A stretch of DNA of 64,000 nucleotides from contig NZ_CP028475.1 of NCBI RefSeq assembly GCF_003047105.1, forward strand, positions 2,046,001 to 2,110,000, in the 5' to 3' direction. Positions 9,216-16,805 of the stretch are shown here, one piece after another. Under the pieces are notes generated by a model. The model was not told the DNA's origin and made no database searches. It was given only the letters and a program-made list of their open reading frames with translations. The DNA comes from Celeribacter baekdonensis. GTDB lineage: Bacteria; Pseudomonadota; Alphaproteobacteria; Rhodobacterales; Rhodobacteraceae. A program made the translations under genes and the position numbers. How positions within the stretch are numbered: position 1 is the first letter of the stretch; each line of letters opens with the position of its first letter.

Positions 9216-9499
9216 CACTTGCCCTCCTGCCGGTTTACCTGCATTCCCTCGCGCACATCGGTTAGGCAAGCGCGCACGAGGAACCGACCATCGACGCAAA
9301 CGGCACAGTCGAAACAGGTGCCCATGTTGCAAAACGGCAGTCGCGGCTCGCCCGTCCTCGTCAGAGAGAACGCGGCAACACCGGCGGCCAACAGGGCCGT
9401 TGCCAGCGTCTCGCCCTCAAAGGCCGTCACGGTTTCACCTTCGAATGTAAACTTTAGTTCACGCCCGCGCTTTGTCTCAAGTCGCTGTGCTTTGGACAT
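9215..9499 (-). CDS. Small (2Fe-2S)-binding subunit of the dehydrogenase
   Basis: 94-residue plant-type ferredoxin-like subunit, of the HcnA/opine-oxidase gamma type. The cluster Cys residues are Cys57, Cys62, Cys65 and Cys78 (FCNMGTCFDCAVCVDG). It would bridge electrons between the two flavin subunits encoded on either side. Three bases separate it from the upstream oxidase gene and its TGA overlaps the downstream ATG. Confidence 0.85.
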   Translation of the reverse strand: MSKAQRLETKRGRELKFTFEGETVTAFEGETLATALLAAGVAAFSLTRTGEPRLPFCNMGTCFDCAVCVDGRFLVRACLTDVREGMQVNRQEGK

Positions 9500-9502
9500 A
9501 CC

Positions 9503-10681
9503 TTACTTCCTCCCGTAGCGCGCCGGATCGAAGGCCTTCAAATCGGTGTCAGGTTGCTGGCCCGAGATCAGAGCGGCAAGCACTTGCGCAAAGCTCGGCC
9601 CCAAGGTGAACGCCGAACCACCCGTTGCCACGAAGGCACCAGGCTGGCCTGGCACCGGCCCGACAAGCGGTAGTTGGTCCGGCGTCACCGTCGTGGTGCC
9701 GACCCAACTGCGGATCGCAGGGATCGCCGCCAGATCGGGAAGGACACGGATCGCCATTTCGGCGTTGCCGGACAAGGATCTCGCCAACAGCTCTGGCTTG
9801 GCCTCAAAATTCGGCTCTCCATCTTGATTTCTGATCAGGCGCGCAGGCCAGCCGCCACCAATCAGAATATTGCCGTCCAGCGCCTGTTTGAGGGACAGGC
9901 GACCACCGGCATGTTGCACCAGATGCGGGATCAGTTTCGGCACGCGCTGCGTCACGGTCATCATAAGTGCCAAAGGGATTGTCGGCAGATGCGCGCCCAT
10001 CATCTGCCCTATGCGTGTCGTCCAGACGCCCGCAGCAATCACGACGCTTTCGGCGGAAACCGTCGTTGCGCCCGCAGCCGATGTCACGGCCACATGCCAG
10101 CGTCCAGCTTGACGGGAGAGCCCGGTCACTTCGGTTCGGGTCTCAATCTCGGCCCCAGCCTGCAACGCGGCGCGCGCCAAGGCCGGACCCGCGGTGCGCG
10201 CATCAGCCTTGCCTTCGGTCGGGCAATAGGCCGCCGCGGCCACACGATCCGACAGATAGGGGGCAAGCCGGTCGATCTCCGCGCGGTCGATCATCTGGTT
10301 ATCGAGCCCCCAACTGCGCTCGATTTCGGTTTTCTTCTCCAGCAGTTCGACTTGATGTGCATCTTCTGCAATCATCAGACCGCCGGTCTGCTTGACCTCG
10401 ATCTCCTGCCCACACAGGCCCGGCAAGTCGGACCAGAGTCTGGCAGCGTCCAGATGCAAAGGCATCGCTTCTGCCGCTGTACGAGCGGCTTCGATGCCGC
10501 GTTCGATCATACGATATTCAAGTTGGAAATGAAGGCTCCCGGCATTGCTGCCGGAAGCGTGTTGATTGATCTGGTCGCGTTCGACCAGCAGGACCTGTCC
10601 CCCGTCACGCGCAATCATCCAAGCGGTGGCGCAACCCAGTAGACCGCCGCCAATGACAATTGTATCGTAGCTACGGGTCAT
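9503..10681 (-). CDS. DAO-type FAD oxidoreductase (catalytic beta subunit)
   Basis: 392-residue D-amino-acid-oxidase-fold flavoenzyme, resembling the beta subunit of heterotrimeric D-hydroxyproline, opine or glycine/cyanide oxidases. The FAD dinucleotide motif IVIGGGLLGCATA starts at residue 8, and the C-terminal TGGSAFTLGPSFAQ matches the family's FAD contact. It should oxidise the C-N bond of an amino or imino acid to an imine and pass electrons to the Fe-S and NAD-type subunits. The family does not reveal chirality or substrate. The start at 10,681 is just 7 bp after the DapA-family stop. Confidence 0.85.
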   Translation of the reverse strand: MTRSYDTIVIGGGLLGCATAWMIARDGGQVLLVERDQINQHASGSNAGSLHFQLEYRMIERGIEAARTAAEAMPLHLDAARLWSDLPGLCGQEIEVKQTGGLMIAEDAHQVELLEKKTEIERSWGLDNQMIDRAEIDRLAPYLSDRVAAAAYCPTEGKADARTAGPALARAALQAGAEIETRTEVTGLSRQAGRWHVAVTSAAGATTVSAESVVIAAGVWTTRIGQMMGAHLPTIPLALMMTVTQRVPKLIPHLVQHAGGRLSLKQALDGNILIGGGWPARLIRNQDGEPNFEAKPELLARSLSGNAEMAIRVLPDLAAIPAIRSWVGTTTVTPDQLPLVGPVPGQPGAFVATGGSAFTLGPSFAQVLAALISGQQPDTDLKAFDPARYGRK

Positions 10682-10688
10682 GGCCTGA

Positions 10689-11621
10689 TCAGCCCAGAGG
10701 CTGGGTTTCAATTCCCAGCTTGTGAAGCGTTGCTTCGACCCGCGCGACCTCGTCAGCGGAAAGTTCCATGAGGGGATCGCGCACGAAGCCCGCCGGAACA
10801 CCACGCAGACGCAGGGCCGTTTTCATGATCGCCTGTTGGTTTCCAAATTGGACGCCATAATCAGGCCGGAACCAGTCCGTCATAACAACCCTGTCCCTTT
10901 CGCCCAACTCGATCGCGCGCGCGCGATCTCCATCTGCAATGGCGCGCCAAAAATCCGGATGATCCGCACCCAACACACCGCCAGACCCCATCAGGCCGTC
11001 TCCGTGCCCGAGAAGCGCCAGATCAGCGCCAAGTTCGCTGGTGGGCAGGCCGAAATAGCGCACTCGGCCTTCCAAGCGATACAGACCAGATAGGAACTCA
11101 GCAAAGTTGCCCGTCGAATTCTTGATCGCAACAACATTGTCGATATCCGCCAGTTCGTCCAGCAGATCCGCATCCATGTCGACAATGCACCCCCTGGGCC
11201 AGTTGTACACGGTCATCGCAATATTGGACGCATCTGAAACGGTGCGGTAAAAATTCACGATCTCACGTCGGTTCGGCACAACGTAAGGTGGCGGCGTGAG
11301 CAGGATACCGTCAAGCCCGGCCTCTTCCGCCGCATGCGCGTGCGTGATCGCCTCAGCGGCGGTGTAGGCATTGCAGGCACCGATCACCCAAAGCCCCGCC
11401 TTGCGGTAGCGCACCCCGGCCTGAAAGAGCAGCGCGCGTTCCAAAGCGCTCATACTGAACCATTCGCCACTCGTGCCTGCAAGGATGACACCATGCATGC
11501 GCTCAGAGGTCAGCCATTCCATCTGCCCATCGAAGGCGTCAAGATCGAGACGTCCTTTGCGGTCAAACGGGGTGGTGATGGCCGGGATATAGCCGGTCCA
11601 ATCGACGGAATTACGGTCCAT
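10689..11621 (-). CDS. Dihydrodipicolinate synthase/N-acetylneuraminate lyase family protein (DapA-like)
   Basis: 310-residue TIM-barrel class I aldolase or dehydratase. The family signatures are visible: GTSGE at 49-53, the active-site Tyr139 (MTVYNWPRG) and Schiff-base Lys167 (VVAIKNSTGN). It is unlikely to be the lysine-pathway DapA because it sits in a catabolic operon with a three-part dehydrogenase. In hydroxyproline degradation a member of this same family deaminates and dehydrates the cyclic imine made by the dehydrogenase, so a similar role is plausible here. Start 11,621 has AAAGGA upstream. Confidence 0.85.
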   Translation of the reverse strand: MDRNSVDWTGYIPAITTPFDRKGRLDLDAFDGQMEWLTSERMHGVILAGTSGEWFSMSALERALLFQAGVRYRKAGLWVIGACNAYTAAEAITHAHAAEEAGLDGILLTPPPYVVPNRREIVNFYRTVSDASNIAMTVYNWPRGCIVDMDADLLDELADIDNVVAIKNSTGNFAEFLSGLYRLEGRVRYFGLPTSELGADLALLGHGDGLMGSGGVLGADHPDFWRAIADGDRARAIELGERDRVVMTDWFRPDYGVQFGNQQAIMKTALRLRGVPAGFVRDPLMELSADEVARVEATLHKLGIETQPLG

Positions 11622-11655
11622 GGGAAATCCTTTCGGTGCCTGCGTTTTCAGGTCA

Positions 11656-13079
11656 TTATTGAGTCGTGTTGGCCGAACCGTCGGCCCCCTCAAAGCGGCG
11701 GCCCCAGCCGGTGAGAACGGCCATGATCATTACCACGGTCAAGACCAGTGGGTAAATCGTCATCGGGAAAAGCGCGAAGGTTGATTGCGCGGGGCATTGT
11801 CATAACCCGAGGTCAGAAGCGCGCCGATGAACAGGTATGCGCTCAGGACGGGGACGACCGACGCAAGCCCGAGGGCGAAGCAATCCATAACGTTGGCCCG
11901 CCGGTACGGATGCAGACCGACGCGCGCGCCCAGTTCGTCTGCGATCGGACCAAAGGTTAGCATTGAAGCGGAGTTTACCCCTCCGAACAACAGCGTGGTT
12001 GCGGAAACTCCGATGCCGATGGCAATTTCAACACCGCGTGGCGTCGATGCAAGACTGCCAGTGGTCAGTTTTGTTACGATCATTTCCATGATCCCGGCAC
12101 CACGCAGCACGCCCATGATCCCAAAGACGGAGATCACCAGAGCAACTGTGCCCAGCATCCCGGACACACCGGAATACAGAAAACCGGAAGGCGCGCCGTC
12201 CGAAACACCAACAATATCGCTCACATGCAGGAGACCGGACGCAAGCCCCGTCAGAGAGCCGAGAACCAGACCGACCGTGACGGCGAGGAAAATATCGCGG
12301 GAGATCATCGCAACGATCAGCATGATCGCAACCGGGATCAGCATCAGCAGCGGCAGCGGCGAGGCGGCTGCGGAGAATTCGGCAATCCCAGTGTCTTGCG
12401 CCGTCGACATGCCCACCACCAGGAAGAAAACAGCGGAGATCACGGCTGCAAGCAGCGCATAACGTGCCCGGTGTTCGACGACACCACCCACGTCGGCCAC
12501 CTCATCTCTCGAACGGAAACGCTGGCTCGAAGACGAGATGATGGTCGTGTCCGAAATCGGGGCAAGGTTGTCGCCGAGAATGGCTGCGGACAGGATCGCG
12601 CCAGCTAGCGGGCCCGGTGCCGCACCAATGTCGATGCCCGCCGCGTAGAAGATGGGGAAGGCAGTGAACATCGTGCCGATCGACGACCCGGTAGCCATCG
12701 AGATCAGACTCACCGCGATGAAAACGAACATGGTGTAGTAGCCGGTATCGAGACCGACTTCCTGCGCCAGCCAGACGAAGCCGGAGGCGACGCCCGTTGC
12801 CTTGATCAGGGCCGAAATCATGCCGACCATGAAGAGGATAACGACGATGGCAACCGCGCTTTCGCCGCTGATGCCTTTCATGGCCTGCGCCCAGTATTCC
12901 TTGTAGGTCTTCGCGAAAACTGCGCCGATCAACAGGGACACGAAGCCCCCCATTGCCAGTGCAGTCATATCGAAGGCCTTGAAGACGACGAAATAGAGGA
13001 AACAGGAAATGAGGAACAAAACGGGTGGCAGAAACGCCATGCCCAGTCCACCTCGGAACTGAAGAGTGGGTTGGTTCAT
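11656..13079 (-). CDS. NhaC-family Na+/H+ antiporter-like transporter (one-base frameshift near C-terminus)
   Basis: Membrane transporter with about 11-12 hydrophobic segments (for example SAVAIVVILFMVGMISALI) and the family-like loop GDNLAPISDTTIISSS. The first frame stops at 11,760. The missing last membrane segment continues in the neighbouring frame (TFALFPMTIYPLVLTVVMI) to a TAA at 11,656. Adding one C to the four-C run at 11,791-11,794 joins them into a 474-residue protein. In an amino-acid catabolic operon this family may import the substrate rather than exchange protons. A strong AAGGAGG lies just upstream of the 13,079 ATG. Confidence 0.85.
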
Positions 13080-13163
13080 AACGAACCTCCTTGTTGGTTA
13101 TGTCTTTTTACGCCGGTCTTTGTTTTTGTGCAGTGCCTTCCGGCGAAAGGCGAAAGATGTTGT

Positions 13164-13640
13164 TCAGGCTTCGTATCCCGGGAGGCACAAGCCGCTTTGC
13201 GGATCTGTGATCTGTTGCAATTCGACAAAATTCCCATCGGGGTCCTGACAGTAGCAAACGCGCATTGGGCCGACGTCGAAAGGTTCCGAGTTGAAGGTGA
13301 CCCCGGAGGCGCTGAGCCGAGCGTGATCGGCCTTCACGTCGTCACTGTCGAAACAGATATGGGCGATGCCTTTGTTCGACAGGGCGGGCGTGTCGCTGCG
13401 CGCCGATAGAGGCAGCGTGTATTCGAAGATTTCCAGATAGGCGTTGCCGGCTTTCAACAGCGCCGAGCGCGCGGTGGAGCCAGTCACGCCGGTGATGTTG
13501 CCTGCCAGTTCGGACAGGTCGCTTCCTGTTTCCCAGCCGAATGACGAGATAACCTCAAACCCCAGCAAGTCACTATAGAAGGGCAATAAAGCGTCGAGGT
13601 CGTCGGTGGTCAGGCTCGGGTGATGGATTCCACGGATCAT
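13164..13640 (-). CDS. VOC-family protein, copy 2
   Basis: 158-residue vicinal oxygen chelate protein, clearly paralogous to the one at 1121-1585 (shared GIHHPSL, GSTAR, LKAGNA, LEIFEY, KGIAHICFD, CQDPDGNFVELQQ). The His/Glu/His/Glu metal ligands are kept. It is co-transcribed with RidA copy 2, 12 bp downstream of it, and is separated from the transporter by 84 bp. Function unknown; conserved pairing with RidA suggests it acts on the same intermediate. Confidence 0.85.
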   Translation of the reverse strand: MIRGIHHPSLTTDDLDALLPFYSDLLGFEVISSFGWETGSDLSELAGNITGVTGSTARSALLKAGNAYLEIFEYTLPLSARSDTPALSNKGIAHICFDSDDVKADHARLSASGVTFNSEPFDVGPMRVCYCQDPDGNFVELQQITDPQSGLCLPGYEA

Positions 13641-13652
13641 ATCAGGTCCTCC

Positions 13653-14048
13653 TCAAGCACAGGCGGTGGCTTCGATCTCGACCATAAGATCGGGCGAGAA
13701 CAGACGAGTTGTACCGACCAGCGTGCTGGCCGGGCGATGTCCCACGGCCACGAACGGGCCGATCAGCGATCCCCAATTCTCCAGTGTGGCGTCCATGTCG
13801 GTTGTGAAAATGCGGATCCCCTGCACGTTGGCATAGGTCATTCCGGCTTGTTTCAGCACTTCGCCCAGATTGGCGACGGCAAGGGACAATTGCGCAGCCA
13901 TATCGCCGGGATGCTGAGGAGCGCCGGAAGCATTCGTGGCGCATTGGCCGGACAACGTTAGAATACGGCTTGCCTCGGTCACTTCGCGGCCATGGGCAAA
14001 TCCGAAGCCATCTTGCCAGTTCCAAGGGTTGATTTCGCGGGTTTCCAT
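13653..14048 (-). CDS. RidA/YjgF-family protein, copy 2
   Basis: 131-residue RidA-fold protein, paralogous to copy 1 (INPWNWQ, LSGQCAT, PGDM, STLVGTT, PDLMVEIEATA). The archetypal catalytic Arg is replaced: RPASTLV stands where Rid1 proteins have PAR. It is therefore not safely called an imine deaminase. First gene of the operon, divergent from the LysR-type regulator. Start 14,048 has AGAGGA upstream. Confidence 0.85.
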   Translation of the reverse strand: METREINPWNWQDGFGFAHGREVTEASRILTLSGQCATNASGAPQHPGDMAAQLSLAVANLGEVLKQAGMTYANVQGIRIFTTDMDATLENWGSLIGPFVAVGHRPASTLVGTTRLFSPDLMVEIEATACA

Positions 14049-14203
14049 TAGGTGTCCTCTCTGTGGTTTTGTATGTGGTATGTCTGCCGGTCTGACGCCG
14101 GCTTGCCGCACTGTTCGCCCCGATTTTTCAGGAACGACGCGACGATAATAACCATTACATCCGAGAGAGATGTTGCAATCAATGACGGAACTTTGTGATA
14201 ATA

Positions 14204-14220
14204 GTTGCGTTATTAGCAAC
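14204..14220. promoter_or_regulatory. Palindromic LysR-type operator
   Basis: The 17-bp palindrome GTTGC-N7-GCAAC lies between the divergent regulator and operon and contains a T-N11-A core (TGCGTTATTAGCA). It is the expected LysR-type recognition element, about 58 bp from the regulator start and 156 bp from the RidA start. The surrounding 100 bp are AT-rich, as expected of divergent promoters. Confidence 0.6.
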
Positions 14221-14277
14221 GTATTTATAATTACTTCAGCATACTAATATAAGCCACCTCTCGACCGACCGGATGAA

Positions 14278-15198
14278 ATGAAAGTCAACGATCACCGAAT
14301 CCATTTCCTATACGAAGCCTGGCGCAGCGGTTCGATGCGTGCAGCAGCGGATTTGCTGGAGATTGCTCCCTCTTCGGTCAGTCGACAAATCGCCCAGCTC
14401 GAAACGGAAATCGGAACCCCTTTGATCGAACATGGCCGTCGCGAGATCAGCCTGACCGACGCGGGCCACGCAGTCATTGACTACTACCGTGCCCGTCAAA
14501 CTGGCTTGGAACTGTTGGAGGGGCAGCTTCTCGAAATTTCGACGGCGCGAACAGGTCATGTCGAGATCGCCATTGGCGAAGGGTTCCTCGGGCCTGCGCT
14601 TTACGACACGCTGGATGACTTCATGGACGACTATTCCGGGATCAGTCTGACAGTCAGTGTCACAGACACCACAAAAATGATGCGCCTTCTACTTGAGGAT
14701 GAGGTGCATTTCGGCGTCGGCTTTCATCCCGTCTCGCATCCGCAGATCGTCTCGCGCTATCGCGCAACTGTTCCGTTGATGGCAATCATGAACACGGAGC
14801 ACAGCTTGTCGCAGCGCCGTAGCATGACAATGGAAGAGCTTTGCGCCGAACCGCTCGCGCTGATGGGGCCGAATTTCCGTATACGCCAGATGATTGACGA
14901 GGCAGCGATCAACAACGGCCTCATGATCTCACCGGTCGTCACGAGCAATTCGATCGCTCTGCTCGCACGCATGGCACTTGCAGATCGCGCGATCACTGTC
15001 TTGCCAGCTTTCAGCGTCAGCGCGGAACTTGCCAGCGGGCAACTCTCTGCAGTTTCTATTCAGACGCCTCAACTCCAATCCGTATACGTCCACCTCCTTG
15101 CTCGCCGTAACAGGCGCTTCCCAGCGCATCTCAGCGAACTGGCCGACCAAATTCGCAAACGTTTGCTTCCTTCAGCGCTGTCGTCTTCCAACGAATGA
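14278..15198 (+). CDS. LysR-family transcriptional regulator
   Basis: 306-residue regulator. The N-terminal winged helix-turn-helix is clear (SMRAAADLLEIAPSSVSRQIAQLETEIG cut here for length, residues 18-46). An effector-binding periplasmic-binding-like domain follows (HVEIAIGEGF to the end). It is divergent from the RidA-VOC-transporter-dehydrogenase operon and is the natural candidate to control it, with an operator-like palindrome in between. The start at 14,278 (MKVNDHRIHFLYEAW) fits the family. Confidence 0.9.
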   Translation: MKVNDHRIHFLYEAWRSGSMRAAADLLEIAPSSVSRQIAQLETEIGTPLIEHGRREISLTDAGHAVIDYYRARQTGLELLEGQLLEISTARTGHVEIAIGEGFLGPALYDTLDDFMDDYSGISLTVSVTDTTKMMRLLLEDEVHFGVGFHPVSHPQIVSRYRATVPLMAIMNTEHSLSQRRSMTMEELCAEPLALMGPNFRIRQMIDEAAINNGLMISPVVTSNSIALLARMALADRAITVLPAFSVSAELASGQLSAVSIQTPQLQSVYVHLLARRNRRFPAHLSELADQIRKRLLPSALSSSNE

Positions 15199-15376
15199 CT
15201 TGCACGATCAATTCACGGGCACGGTCACAACGAAAGGCGTTGAGGTTAAGGTCAGTGCCACAATCTCTGGAAGATTGACCGGTATCGGGCTGCCTCAAGG
15301 CTTTCGCTGCGGCTGGTGCGAATGTCGCGTATCCGTTGCAGACACATGAGATGCAGCAAGTATGGTGGGGCGGTAG

Positions 15377-15763
15377 ATGGTAAACCAATCGACAATCATG
15401 AATTACAGGGCGGAACCATCGTTCCAAGACCGAAGCCGTGTGATCAACGAAGCCCTGGAAAAGAACCGCCAAACCGCCTTTCTGTCACACAGCCACAAGG
15501 ACTATGAACTCGTCAGGTGGGTTCAGGCATTTTTGCGAGATAATGGCTGGAATGTGTACGTCGACTGGCAGGATGAAAGCATGCCTACGAGCACCAACCG
15601 CGAGACTGCAAGGAAGATTAAGGATAAGATTCGGAGATTGGATTGGTTCCTTTTTCTGGCCACCCAGAACTCGATGGTAAGCAGATGGTGCCCTTGGGAG
15701 ATCGGGTATGCAGACGGCGTAAAGCCAATATCCAGCATCATCGTGACCAGTGGCGCGCGGTAG
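15377..15763 (+). pseudogene. TIR-domain protein, 3' truncated
   Basis: 128 codons encode a bacterial TIR domain: beta-A strand TAFLSHSHKDYEL, YVDWQDESMP and the catalytic-Glu region SRWCPWEIGYAD (Glu108). The NADase Glu is thus kept. After ISSIIV (about 15,744) similarity to TIR proteins stops and the frame ends in a short unrelated tail (TSGAR). The point of divergence coincides with the point where the convergent ATPase gene also loses its 3' part. I read this as a deletion or recombination scar. No ThsA-like or other partner is nearby. Start could be 15,377 or 15,398. Confidence 0.75.
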
Positions 15764-16483
15764 ACCTTTCGAGCAGCGGCAGCAGCCCCTCATCCAGAGA
15801 ATAGCGTTGACCGCCAGTCGACTGGACACCCCAGCCTTCTCGATCTCGTCGATCACGATCACAGGATTGGCAATTTGAGACGCCATGATCCCTTCCAGAA
15901 CCTTACCCGGGCTCGCCGATCCCCAGCCTCGTTGAGACCCCGTCACAGCAAATGGCGCAGGCTCCCCTGTGGCTTCGATGATTGTCGTTGGAACGGAGAG
16001 CAGATCCCCCAGCAGGCGGGCAAAGTGGCTTTTCCCGATCCCTGGCGGACCAACGAGGAGCATCGGCCTCAGACGGGGCGCAGGATCGCCATTGCGGACC
16101 GAAGCCCGCATATCCTGCCAGAGCCGGTCGGTGGCAGGTGCCATCCACGGCATGGCGGTATGAATGGCGCTGGCGATCTCGTCGGCGCGATGCTCGGTCT
16201 CGACCGGCATAAGCATTGCACCCTTCCGGAAGACCTCGAGCCGCGCACGGTCTTTTCTGTCGAGGTGCGCCAACCCGGAATGGTTCGCGACCGTGCGGAG
16301 ATATTTTTGCGTCCGGCGCTCTATCTTTGCGCGGTCCTCTTCCGACAAGCCCAACTCATCGGGAGGATTCTCCATGTTCTCCCTGTACCGCCGCAGGAAA
16401 CGTTTCAGGCGCGTGTTGAGCTCGAATTCAGTCGGCAGGTCTTCGGGAAGGAACCTGACATCGGCAAACGGTATTCGGGGCAT
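15745..16483 (-). pseudogene. AAA+ ATPase gene, frameshifted and 3' truncated
   Basis: N-terminal part of an AAA-type ATPase from ATG 16,483 (GAGAGGA upstream). Walker A is GPPGIGKS (145-152) and Walker B VIVIDEIEKAG (208-218). The family sequence then continues in another frame (GQRYSLDEGLLPLLERSTARHW), so one base is missing at about 15,811-15,820. Similarity ends at about 15,747, exactly where the convergent TIR gene also breaks off. Sensor 2 and the whole C-terminus are absent, so the product cannot be functional here. Its role before truncation is unknown. Confidence 0.75.
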
Positions 16484-16805
16484 TGGATGTCCTCTCTGAG
16501 CCGGCGCGCCATTCGATTGGCGACCAACATTTGGCAGCGCGGGGCTGCCAGGGGTTTCAGTCAGAGGATCCGGATCCTTGAGAACGTTATGAGAACATGG
16601 CGCCGGCCGGGTCAACCTGGGCGCCAAGGAGACCGCCCGGAACGCAAGAATGCCGGACCTCTCGGACCGGCATTCTTCAGATCAAGCATTATCAAAGACT
16701 TAGCTTCCAGTGGTCATTTTATACCCAGCAAGAGTCCGTTTTTTTAGCCGGAATGTCCCTCAATTGCCCGCCGAAACAGGTCTCACAAAAAGGCATCAAT
16801 TCCCC
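16484..16805. other. Intergenic region with a perfect inverted repeat
   Basis: 322 bp without a gene. It holds the promoter side of the ATPase remnant. An 11-bp perfect inverted repeat lies at 16,647-16,678 (AAGAATGCCGG / CCGGCATTCTT, 10-nt loop), described separately. Confidence 0.5.
16647..16678. terminator. Inverted repeat, possible bidirectional terminator
   Basis: An 11-bp perfect stem with A-rich outer left arm and T-rich outer right arm lies 128 bp downstream of nrdJ. No long T run follows on either strand, so the terminator call is tentative. Confidence 0.4.

Noticed and set aside
15377..16483. TIR gene beside an ATPase as a Thoeris-like or other TIR defence system
   Set aside because: No ThsA-type effector is present, the two genes are convergent rather than an operon, and both are truncated at the same breakpoint.
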